From Niveispirillum fermenti (lineage in GTDB: Bacteria > Pseudomonadota > Alphaproteobacteria > Azospirillales > Azospirillaceae): 64,000 nucleotides of DNA. A program made the translations under genes and the position numbers. This document shows, in pieces, positions 50,501 to 52,005 of this stretch. A model generated the notes under the pieces. That model had not been told where the DNA came from. It was given only the letters and a program-made list of their open reading frames with translations, and searched no databases. The stretch is from NCBI RefSeq assembly GCF_048066175.1, contig NZ_JBLTXA010000004.1, positions 287,225 to 351,224 on the forward strand, in the 5' to 3' direction. The stretch's first letter is position 1, and every line of letters starts with the position of its first letter.

Positions 50501-51588
50501 ATCCCCATCGACACGAGATCGAATATTTTCCCCCCGGTAACGGTAAACTCGTAAGTCTTGAGGGCATCGACATCGACACCGGCATCGAATGTTGCGTAAG
50601 CAGTTCCGTTTCCGTTGCCTGCAGCTCCCCAACCCACAGCGTCCACGAGTTGCGCCGCGACCAAAACAGAGGAATTATCGGCTCCGCTTGTATCGCCGCT
50701 GGAGGACGCGACAAGCTGGATCGTGTTGTTTTTTGTACCGTCCGACAATGTTTGCTGAACGGTACTTGCCGATGCATAGGTATTTGCATCAACAGTTATC
50801 GTGGGAGACGTGGCCAAATCGAAATCGAATACCGTGTTTTGCTCGCCGGCATCATCGGCGAGAATGTGGGTATAGGCTGCAATCGAAAGGCTTGCGGTTT
50901 CAAAAGTGCCAAATTGCTTCTCCAGCGTCCAGTTGCCGCCCAGGCTGGAAGCGCCGGTCGGATCACTCGACGCCGCGATATCGGCACCAGTCAAACCGGC
51001 CAAGAGGTGCACGAAAGCCGCCCCGTCGCCCGAAGCCACCCCGCACCCATAAAACAGCAGATCACCTTCCGCGCTCAGCGCCGCACCCAGCGTCGCCAGA
51101 TCGGCGGCCCGTGCCTCGGTCGCCGCAGCGTTCAACGCCAGCGTGCCCAGAGTCACTTGGCCTTCAGTGCCATGGCTCAACACATGGATGGCATCATACC
51201 CGCTTTTGCCCTCGGCCCAGGCGGCCATCTGGGCAAGGCCATCCTTGCTGCCATCCAGCAGGACGATCTCCACCCCGTCCTTTATCCCATCCCGCAGGGT
51301 CTGCCAGTCGGCCACGCCGGTATCGATAAACGCCACTTCGCGGCGGACGGGTTCCGATATGGCGGTCGGGGTGGGGGCAACGTCACTGAGTCCAGCCAGC
51401 AAACTGGCCACGCCCAGATCATCCGCCGGATGGTCGGGCAGTGGCTTGGCCGCCACATCCTGCGCGACATCGGCGGCCGTGGCGACGGCCGCCGCGTCAA
51501 ACATCATGCGCGGTTCAAGGGCCAGGGGGGCCGAAAGTCCACGATTGCCCTTGCGACCCTTGCGGCCCGTTTGCACCGAACGCGACAT
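24505..51588 (-). CDS. Giant 9027-residue secreted adhesin with DUF4347 and PATR repeats
   Basis: A single uninterrupted 27-kb frame encoding a very long, acidic, Gly/Thr/Ser/Asn/Ala-rich, almost cysteine-free protein. A LEPR motif is at residues 24-27, followed by a DUF4347 domain (about 80-250). Next is a jelly-roll-like stretch (about 255-430), then four mega-repeats (about 430-6350) dominated by roughly 43 autotransporter-associated beta-strand repeats (LTKTGAGTLTLSGTNTYTG type). The C-terminal stalk (about 6350-8750) has cadherin-, Ig-, VCBS- and Calx-beta-like domains, and the last 270 residues are unrecognised. No autotransporter barrel, sortase signal or RTX nonapeptides are seen. ATG 51588 has GGGGG at ribosome-site distance. 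The TolC-type gene follows. A cell-surface or biofilm adhesin is inferred. Confidence 0.93.
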   Translation of the reverse strand: MSRSVQTGRKGRKGNRGLSAPLALEPRMMFDAAAVATAADVAQDVAAKPLPDHPADDLGVASLLAGLSDVAPTPTAISEPVRREVAFIDTGVADWQTLRDGIKDGVEIVLLDGSKDGLAQMAAWAEGKSGYDAIHVLSHGTEGQVTLGTLALNAAATEARAADLATLGAALSAEGDLLFYGCGVASGDGAAFVHLLAGLTGADIAASSDPTGASSLGGNWTLEKQFGTFETASLSIAAYTHILADDAGEQNTVFDFDLATSPTITVDANTYASASTVQQTLSDGTKNNTIQLVASSSGDTSGADNSSVLVAAQLVDAVGWGAAGNGNGTAYATFDAGVDVDALKTYEFTVTGGKIFDLVSMGIISTDSTARSLTITTDKGASETVDVIDTETATFTPADGAAFDNVSWVRITATDGNAVNLAFDDVTLEDIHTPVNPDAPVIHDLDGDVTNLGGFAFIDDFNPGTGATVSDAQNDWDGATLVVERTGGALSIDNFDFSTILFVASNGTLSKNGGGDFGTYSTIGNKMSITFNGSADADLIGQVLRSISYSSTKSYGDTPLTITLTDAANNSTTVTTTVNIDTIYIDNATDTATIDLSDGVSFSEAIAIAAADTSGLQTLMFDSALMSGTSITLAGDITINENLDFAAQTAGSVTLTGSTITLGAGTTQGFYIASDTTLTIASALGGSGGLNKGSPGTLVLSGTQTGTGTMNVTGGTLSVASDANLLSGALTLNGSTATLAVTGATTIDNAITLGSNGATVNAGADVTLSGLISGTGNLVKSGSATLTLSNTGNEAAWSGAITLSAGALSIADDDALSSGTLKFNGGTLIATDTTTVDNDIWMGPTAMADGNGTINVGTGVTLTLSAASLGGGGGTLTKTGAGTLALGMTTAHPTAFFDVAAGTLALADGGMISSILTLSGGNLSLAGGTLTGDVSLNASATITTTGDATISGYFMGGSSASLTKAGTAQLTLSASNLDLEGAITVSAGTLVAGHNNALGGGSGTTTVNSGASLKLADNVTVGQNINLSGTGVGDAGALIGGVDSVVTGNVAVTYDGTSIGAASGASLTISGVLTDNNNKLIKTGAGNLVLTGTNSLIYLVDIEAGTLTAGSAGALGTDTTMVLRTDSTLSVTANVSADRGIKMEAGGGTLDVATGVTFNVVGLENGGVGLTKAGAGTLALTNAGNNGALSGPFSILAGTVAAQGSLDGGAVSVASGATLTLTGALSLLEGLSGDGNVGLGSYTLTTAGSTDTTFSGVMSGTGGLTKTGSSTLTLAGQNSFTGAVTLSAGGLTLASTGSLADGANDVSVATGSTLTLNSANALKSLTGDGSVVLDTTTTVGRNNSSDFAFAGTLSGSGGLTKEGSGKLTLSGTNSSYSGRLTLYGGTVSIAGSSNVGTGAIWTMDTSTLEITGNASLTNDFSVSAASTVNVGSGTAVTLSGAVSGIGSLIKAGSGQLTLTGDNSYYGHTTVSAGTLIAGHANALGDNIANLDGGTSVNLNAELLLADGITLAEDLILAGGGLGVVQDGTATASGSITLTGHSQLLPFGSDSSLTLSGIISDGSSSFGLMASGDGTVIISGNNTFDGNFTVSTGIVVLAHANALGSASGTNTVQDSATLKIDAGITLSEAVNITGTGVDDQGALVGGDGAVMAGNVTLGAGGASIAATSGNTFTISGEISGTDNALSKFDAGTVILSGNNTHNDATIVEAGTLVVAHANALGTTDGVTEVRNGATLRVADSISIAESLVLIGTGVGSGGALVGGAGASVSGSITLSADASIGVGTGATFTISGTISDGTNSYRLTKVDDGTLVLSAASNSFDGGLTISGGTVSVANVGSLGTGTITLNDGTLTYTGSNATLANAVATTNQNGTLSHTNNLTISGLLSGAGTLTKTGNGTLTLSNTGNEAAMSGGITVTAGTLIITNDDQLSAGTLTLEGATLSSSGMTTIDNSIVLNSGQNIFSVTGNASSNILTLSGIISGDGILVKNGAGAVSLTGDNTYSGGTTIRRSTLQIAGANSLGTGALTIEDTHSDLASTLTTASSSNFTLANNISVSDSSIDSTPLAIRVTGSGTLTLGGVISGSGPFHKVGSGTLVLGNTNTLTGGIVVDDGTLGVSADANLGAGGLVLNGGALGVTSATTLTKDITIAADSTINTAGTLTLSGVISGAGNLTKTGTSSLTLSGNNTYQGATTVSTGVLIVGHNNALGTNDAGTTVADGATMRILDGLTIAEDLTISGGGVSNGIGAVKVNTGSATISGNITLAGDADIGAYVGGDVLTITGDISGNFDLTKVGAGTVVLSGTNSHIETTLSSGTLSIGADANIGTGQLNLAGGTTLTLTGTTINIDNAVVLTGLATISVATGDAATLSGSISSTSGGFNKIGAGTLTLATSGSNISQSLQIDAGTVLINDASFQAYSIIVNSGTLGGSAQITGAITVYSDGILSPGNSPGLITANSSVIFSSGSAFNVEIASSDTVPGTDFDQITAAGFTVIDGVTLNVSVIGSPTLSAGTTYTIINKTDNDAVVGTFAGLAEGATFTGDAGQFSISYTGGDGNDVVLTYLGTAPTLTDLSGDSVALTVGTPVRLDSGTAAMVNEATLDALNGGAGDWAGASVSVQRVTGGTADATVNDVFAFDTTGADFILTDGKLRTVNGDTEFATVTNAGGVLTVTFTGTNAATTALVQQVVQRITYANDTPYGDATLRVTVDNGTGNSATADVTVTSNLIYVDSSSDDATGNAADGFSLREALARGVTQAGADTIKVVLADNSTITLGSGVTSGVDDTLDLDGANGLTIAGSTLTLGGTLSISNGTGDTAIISTVIAGNNLGLTKTGAGTITLSGTNTYTGATTISAGTLAISGGEALFNNGAVNVESGATFALDATETIGVLSGAGSVTLGSYILALGSGGGSGTFSGVISGSGGLIKAGGGTQTLTGANTYTGETSVSAGTLVAGHSTALGSSGAGTTVTSGATLNVADGVTLAENLTLTGTGISTTGALIGSGTATVSGTVTLTGNTIIAAGPSANLTLSGVISGDFLLVKMNTGTLTLTGDNSNHGGGITINAGTLVAGHNNALGNTTGTTTIGSGGALALADGVTVAENITIAGTGISNTGALRVDSGSATLSGTVTMSAASQIGAASDASLTLSGAVSGAFSLTKVSAGTLTLGGVNTYTGNTNITGGTLLVTGSLGGTSAVSLSSGATLGGTGTIFAANSTNQVTIGSNATLSPGVAGTNNGVGTLTINGNLEIQTSATLAVDIAGATAGTGYDQVVVNGTVSVTNAVISATHSYAADSLDQYVIISNDDAMPTIDAITGTFTGVAEGGTVTAGGNGTVLTASYTGPGGTGNNFTLTAPANNAPVITNLAGDSVAWAGVGGTIGLDASNDVTISDVENDLAGNWDAATLTIQRKDNALTSDVFGFDLEGSGISTSGTDLVSNSQTIGSYTNSNGVLTITFNANATTALVQEITGRVTYRNDTPTGDTIIRFTLSDGRGESSTADVTVTSDTIFVTNATDTATIDVTDGVSFSEAVAIAAADTTGTQTIVLAGSLAGTTLTLAGNLSLGESLTIDADAASGATIAGSTLTIVAGNTLTLSNGTSDTATISSVIAGSGSLTKTGAGTITLSATNTLTGALSITGGTLAVGASSISTTSGLTLDGGTLAGTTDISYSKAISLGTGGGTVDLSSGSANLSGTISGSGKLTATSTNAGKALTLSGSNTHTGGTTLDSGILQFNTDSAAGTGTLTINGGKVRAGLAARTLTNAVVLGGNMTLAGSYALTLSGSVDLGNASRSVDNGLTVDLTFGGAVSNGSLTINSNGTGKVILSGTNSMSAVSVTKGVLSVVDGDNLGSGTLTLNNGTLTVTGSNATISNAVTLGNGGGTVSNANAVTLSGVISGTGSLTKAGAGSLTLSGTNTHSGAIDIEAGTLIASGGSAIGDNSAVTLSGSGVLQVNSSETIGALSGNGTAGTDVSLGNNVTLTVNQSTITTFSGVIGGGNGGSGLIKTGTGTLTLSGNNSYTGTTTVNGGGLTLNRAGGAISDNSAVTVGAAGTLTLTQDETLASLAGAGTVSLGTSELTIGINNTSTTFSGSLQGTGTLIMEGSGTLTLSGTGHDGATHVKGGGTLSVASDSNLGNGSLTLNDGTLTVTSSTTIDNEIILGVNNGTITADTGVVVTLMQGIAGSNSTLGKSGTGTLILNGGNTSLISLTVDAGTLQVGSGATVSATNGLTVKNGGTLSGNGTLAASVTIDSGGTLAPGVDGINNGAGTLTLDTGANLILNGTLKLDLAGATAGTGYDQVVVKSGSVTLGADSSFDTTHSTSGSNTFVVIDQQGSGTVSGVVDGVAEGEVLTSNGKRYLVGYAGGSGNDVTLFDSPGPVVELNGDGSVALDDADDGLLSATTISSSDGNWNDGTLTLQRVTTGGTADGSPNDLFSFVAGNGLTFTGSITQGQDSSGSVSDGGTGFASWSYDTVTGTLTFTFNDNATDAGVQALARAIGYANETPYGDAIIRFTLRDSNDGGASTIDVTVASNVIYVDSDSDDGDGDAADGFSLREAMARSVAQGGADTIKVKLADNSTVTLSSGATVGAGDTLDLDSANGLTISGSTITMEGAFTLSNGSADTAIISSTITGAADLTKTGAGTITLSGTNTYTGTTTVSAGTLVAGDDGALGTTAGGTTVSSGATLQVAAGISIAEALTLSGTGVDNAGALVASGNGTVSITGAITLDAAATVSAADADTTLSLSNNIGGAFGLTKAGAGTLSLGGNSQGFTTLTISAGSLSAGLDANLGSDAVTLEDGTTWSIVNNGGTIDNAIVLNGSAALSATLTTTLSGNITGSGSLTKQSGGTLILSGTNSYTGTTTITGGTLSVAGDGNLGSGTLTLNGGTLSLTGSGVTIDNAIAIGSNGGTISNANEATLSGVVSGTGGLTKSGAGVLTLSGTNTHTGAVTVSTGTLAVSGGASIGDTSAVTVASGAILALAGGGETIGSLAGAGTVNLGLDPSQSPTYQLTVGGDNSNSVFSGVIAGTGAGITKTGTGTLTLTGANTYTGTTTISAGTLQIEGGAAIADTSAVTVAAGAELLLYLDNETVGGLSGAGTVSLNDGTLTVGGDTSNSFSGVIQDGAGGSGGLTKAGTGTFTLSGNNTYTGNTQIQGGTLSVTSGANLGTGHIAIATGTTLQVTGTGVTITNNVILAATAPGGTIQVDNSATFSGVLSQSIGSGTLVKTGAGTLTLSGTNTYSGTTTVSEGTLVVGNDAALGTSAGGTVVTSGATLQISAGISIAEALTLSGTGVDNAGALVASGNGTVSITGAITLDAAATVSAADADTTLSLSNNIGGAFGLTKDGAGTLSLGGNSQGFTTLTISAGSLSAGLDSNLGSDAVTLEDGTTWSIVNNGGTIDNAIVLNGSAALSATLTTTLSGNITGSGSLTKQSGGTLILSGTNSYTGATTITGGTLSVAGDGNLGSGTLTLNNGTLTVTGSDATIDNAITLGSNGGTVGNTHTVTLSGAITGAGALTKTGSGELILSAGDGANTYGGGTSITGGTLGISRTSHLGTGAITLDGGSLRLLSGGNLSFSAPITNNVILASDSTIEIETSIVVFNGVISGDGSLTKTGSGRLHVTAANTYTGDTNINEGGIVIQSSTATLGGPDAGNGNVYGTLTISDGAQLIFNYAVDIANDVVVSGVGDGYGAIMGTYASSNITFTGAVTLDGNTLVDPGNITLEFSGGISDGGNGHTLTNAWNGTVKLSGTASNWTGGIATTAGHTGTFSITDASNIGSGQITLNGGTLAVTGNSSTLANAITLGSGGGTISNAASLTLSGIISDSGNLTKAGAGNLTLSGSNTYTGTTSVTAGTLSIAGDGNLGGGALTLSGGTLAVTGATTIDNAITLSSDSTISNSAAVTLSGVISGSGLLSKVAEGVLTLAGTQTATGGLSASEGTVTIATAANMVGGTLTLDGSSLTVTGSNVTIDNAITLGSNGGRISNADSVTLSGNITGTGDLTKTGAGTLTLSGTNTGTGATMIDGGTLSVAGDGNLLAGDVTLDGASLTITGSGVTIDNAIILGAGTGTVSNTNAVTLSGTIAGSGNLTKTGSGNLTLAGTNSYTGGTTVSAGTLSITDGTNLGSGELTLTGSTLAVTGSTATIGNSITLGYQGGTIENADTVALSGTIAGSGNLTKTGTGTLTLAGSNSYAGDTTVSAGTLSITGSVAGNASVSSGATLAGTGTITGDLTIANGATLAPGVAGTNDGVGKLTVGGNLTLNGAALFEHKGKDTAGADYDQVDVAGTVTIGADASLTVTALGGYGLQANVIALIANGDADPVVNNSTTLVTNALLTGNFLLNMAGGSDSNDITIMGNRPPVVNTNAGTTVAENGTVTIGTAVLSSSDPDGSTAAQLSYTLTTLPAHGTLFVDSNANGLVDDGEALGLGNSFTQADIDAGRVKYRQNGAEQASDSFIFTLGDKDGVTLSNQSFSLTVTPVNDAPVLGNYANIIDFTEKGTAVTINMTATISDADLGSGSFAGTTLTVQRAGGANADDRFAASGSLATMVSGQALVLGSTTIGTVLLNEGGVLSLSFNANATASNVQEVLRAVTYDNGSSAPPASVTLVTSFNDGNTGAQGTGGALSATGLTTVTITPVNDAPTSLSLTGGQITQSEAGNGGTIGTLTMVDPDGPGPFRYTIDSGNNDGYFTITDGRVVATGNVPPGSYTLTITGYDGGTPDLSRTGDVTITIIDDQAPAGYAVGLSSPLVNAAGRDSLTIGLTGAEVGATYSYTITSSGGGSVTGTGTVTDAGMTISPGTLAALADGTLTLTFSLTDADGNKGMEVTATTLLDTTPPGGNASFSTNLIGGAQAGTTTVGLTGLTIGDSYSYTITSSGGGTPITGSGIWTATSQTLVPGSLAGLADGTLTLTIQQTDAAGNISQPVTATAVLDTTPPTGALSIPLQRITAADQPTLTITGGETGATYTYTVTSAAGGAPVTGAGTLAADGTITLPSLAGLNDGILTVTLTLTDAAGNSAAPLTATTELDLIVAPNPPVLGETGPLTMAEDEAGAGLPLPLDSAGLPLDRFTFGLSGLDPALVASAGVDLVDGSPVLRVTPQPDAFGQTSVTLTIAAPDGTVISRVIDITIAPVADAPVTSIIRDNATATAGTAFTYTPPAGSIRDPDAPTGDTSQLRYSLEGAPAWLAIDAATGTLTGMPDASDAGNVAVTLRIANASGLSATYVLDIAVLGANQGPVANADTGRTNELSVLAGPSVLANDTDPDQTDSLRVTAVNGSDVAVGTAITLSSGARLTVNPDGTYRYDPNGAFNYLSGGQTATDSFTYTVTDAAGASATATVTITIDGINNDPIVEQPKQVVIARNAGAVGLSIDMPVDPDGDPLTITITSLPGNGATLRGDGSIVNVGDTLTPQELTLLQFDVDTGFSGNAGILTYTISDGQSELNGAVEVVIAEEQIVAIRNAPGTASIQAEPLEGGITRFTFEIFRTAGTDAATNGTITVDYRVEAGNGIDANDFGGILPSGTVTLAAGESSRIITIDVMADGIAEGDETFTVSLDNLRHDGLSLSPRVNDPASASATILDRDTDRTPPAVTGVEVPAAGTYFPGDDLSVTLLFSEAVTASQGASITLLVGDTTRTATLAGGSGTNRLTFTYEVQPGDVDRDGITIAGTLDGIVSDAAGNRAADSFQVRDSGGNLLGLADILVNTVRGKTIDGYIQGALVFADANRNGILDAGEVSATTDAAGNYEISGGDGPYIMVGGRDISTGIAFDGIYVAPPRATVINPLTTAIAGTAGLAADNDAFAAAQDSVRAALGIDPGIDLFNTDPIDAATATGASADTIAAALNAQAQANGISILLVQGASLLTATAGADGTTLAAGAAGNAITAALGDAINALGTGERLDLTHQPTLQAILDNAAQRLGLALSDGMSAGTATLAAQANARIMDARDAAGTALDRLSSMAKVQVVAQGDAALAIKAGVAAGSLDTALTAYTGQTLDQAIAAAQVGTIVPARIAVTALTPSAREGDSGQSTSYSFQVTRSGSLAGQTSVDWSVSGDGGLNAADFGGTLPSGTITFADGESVKTITVEVSGDDSVEADERFTLTLSNASNGADIRTAAASALIIDNDPTTPTYRGPDSLAVLAGVSTRVPTIAILDGDSDSITVTLTPTGGFIALIGPASITSINGVTTLTGSVEAVNATLATLVLTPEAGARTGSLRIQASDGDPATADLDRTLSIRVASAPENRLPVQPTIVGGVATEIIGVGVRDSDSPTLAVTLKPTNGQVSLRTFGTATVTRDADGTLHITGSTADVNASLATIDFTALTTVREASLRITSSDQDAVTPDDSDLIFIRVVQSPTITLPDSGRITAGISQPLAGITVGDADSDTLSVTLTPAGATLALSAVGGANVADAGNGALRITGSVADINATLAGLSITADANASSASITIQAGDSDPLSPDPTRTLTLSVAAQPTVSLPAQPDPLRAGQTGSITGISVADRDSATLTVSLSAGSATLLDVPAVAGLTVTRNADGSVVLAGATSAVNQALAGLTATTPAGTTAARLSVTVTDGTTPAVTRTLDLPVIANQAPQTGNDSVRVPAGTTVTANAATGLLANDTDPDAGDTIRITAINGDSTLVGRTITLQTGARVTIQADGTYSIDTSGAYGEMPEGAAYTETVRYTITDSNGAMDSASFTITIEGRNDAPTATTTPLTLPAGRAGAAYAYTLPAGLFTDPDLGDSLTLSITGLPPGLAYDAATGTIRGIPDFGGVGQRTITVTATDAAGATASRTVTLTITQDAVAILPTPVMPYSGPGADYDTGIEPPLMVAPAIDMGAASLQAGAQPIVMAGFITGRALGTDPLDPARIDGIQFRISEPSGFVATRLPEPGERPYLRTPEPRITGRISIDPATGQGHYTLPAGTFATNDSGLAISAGLAGGRPLPAWLAFDARTGTLALRDRPPPGTPDRIIIELTATTRDGQRETIRLTLRLADQQAALADMPVGKQAVSTAIRAASTTAIHRDGLALLNSLSGLPAGTHPIAAR
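35211..35792 (-). repeat. Near-identical direct repeat, copy 1
   Basis: About 582 bp matching 36969-37550 with only scattered differences, at an offset of exactly 1758 bp (586 codons, in frame). It encodes SITGAITLDAAATVSAAD through GSLTKQSGGTLILSGTNSY and beyond. This indicates a recent internal duplication or gene conversion. Confidence 0.9.
36969..37550 (-). repeat. Near-identical direct repeat, copy 2
   Basis: Partner of 35211-35792. Homology fades at both ends: upstream at the preceding PATR unit, and downstream where GISIAEALTLSG meets divergent text. Confidence 0.9.
38500..41540 (-). repeat. Adhesin mega-repeat 3
   Basis: About 1010 residues. The linker begins APVITNLAGDSVAW and ends DGVSFSEAVAIAAAD. 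A PATR run of about six units follows, and the cap (AGATAGTGYDQVVVKSG; GYAGGSGNDVTLFDS) is closely similar to that of mega-repeat 2. Boundaries are approximate. Confidence 0.75.
41540..43910 (-). repeat. Adhesin mega-repeat 2
   Basis: About 790 residues. The linker begins APTLTDLSGDSVAL and ends DGFSLREALARG. A short PATR run of about four units follows, then a cap with AGATAGTGYDQVVVNG and SYTGPGGTGNNFTLTA. It is the shortest of the four copies. Boundaries are approximate. Confidence 0.75.
43910..50290 (-). repeat. Adhesin mega-repeat 1 (linker, PATR run, cap)
   Basis: About 2130 residues. The linker starts DAPVIHDLDGDVTNL and ends with the CSLREA-like SDGVSFSEAIAIAAAD. A run of about 17 PATR units follows, and a cap contains TDFDQITAAG and SYTGGDGNDVVLTYL. 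The DNA here is visibly more AT-rich than the 3' half of the gene. Boundaries are approximate. Confidence 0.75.
50838..51588 (-). other. N-terminal LEPR + DUF4347 region of the giant adhesin
   Basis: Residues 1-250. A basic leader (SRSVQTGRKGRKGNRG) precedes LALEPRMMFDAAA, the LEPR-type motif found at the start of many giant non-classically exported proteins. The DUF4347 domain begins EVAFIDTGVADW. It contains IHVLSHG (His139) and LLFYGCG (Cys182), each preceded by a hydrophobic strand, the pattern of clan CD (caspase-like) cysteine peptidases. No cleavable Sec signal peptide is apparent, which agrees with type I-like export. Confidence 0.75.
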
Positions 51589-51837
51589 TTATTACCCCCG
51601 AATGGACTACCCCGTTCCGGGGCATCAAGACCCAACCAAAGGTATATCTCTCGTTCAGCGCAAAAGTAAATGCGTTAGCGGGGCGCTTATCGTAATGAAA
51701 TTGCTTCGATCTTCCCGCTATCGGCCGGCGGCGCTCACCAGCATGCCCGGTCACGGCGCTGATACCGTCGTCGCCACTCAATTTATTGCAATCGCACATC
51801 AATCGAGCAGCAGCAAAAGAAGCCTGAACGTGTTTCG

Positions 51838-51863
51838 GGCCCGACGGCGGTCACCGTCGGGCC
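51838..51863. terminator. Hairpin between TonB receptor and adhesin genes
   Basis: A 10-bp perfect stem with a 6-nt loop, without a clear T-tract on the minus strand. It possibly stops or stabilises the receptor transcript. Confidence 0.35.
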
Positions 51864-51936
51864 TGTTCCATGATGAAGAAGGTTTAGAACCTGTTCGGAA
51901 AATCTCTCTTGTTTTGCAGCGTGTTAACGTTTCATT

Positions 51937-51966
51937 CCGTTGCCCCGGTCTTCGCTGGGGTGACGG
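51937..51966. repeat. REP-like palindrome
   Basis: CCGTTGCCCC (51937-51946) and GGGGTGACGG (51957-51966) form a 10-bp stem with two wobble pairs. Read on the minus strand it contains GTCACCCCAGC, close to the TCACCCCGGC core of the hairpin at 22756-22788. Confidence 0.5.
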
Positions 51967-52005
51967 TGATGGGATGAAGCCATCTGAAACTTGCCGGACG
52001 GACAC

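Larger units (their letters stand above)
51589..52005. promoter_or_regulatory. 417-bp gap: adhesin promoter region and hairpins
   Basis: No gene is seen. On the minus strand, TTTACT (51665-51670) and TATACC (51641-51646) are 18 bp apart and are a possible adhesin promoter. A small hairpin CCCCG-TTC-CGGGG (51610-51622) sits just above the ribosome site. A perfect 10-bp stem GGCCCGACGG/CCGTCGGGCC (51838-51863) and the REP-like element at 51937-51966 lie nearer the TonB-receptor gene and may end its transcript. Promoter assignment is weak. Confidence 0.4.

Noticed and set aside
24505..51588. Possible CRISPR or tandem satellite array
   Set aside because: The regular repetition is in codons of PATR units within one uninterrupted reading frame, with diverged units and no constant repeat/unique spacer pattern.
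24505..51588. RTX toxin or classical RTX adhesin
   Set aside because: I looked for GGxGxDxLx nonapeptide series and saw none. The isolated GGDGNDV and GGSGNDV-like stretches are single copies within the caps.
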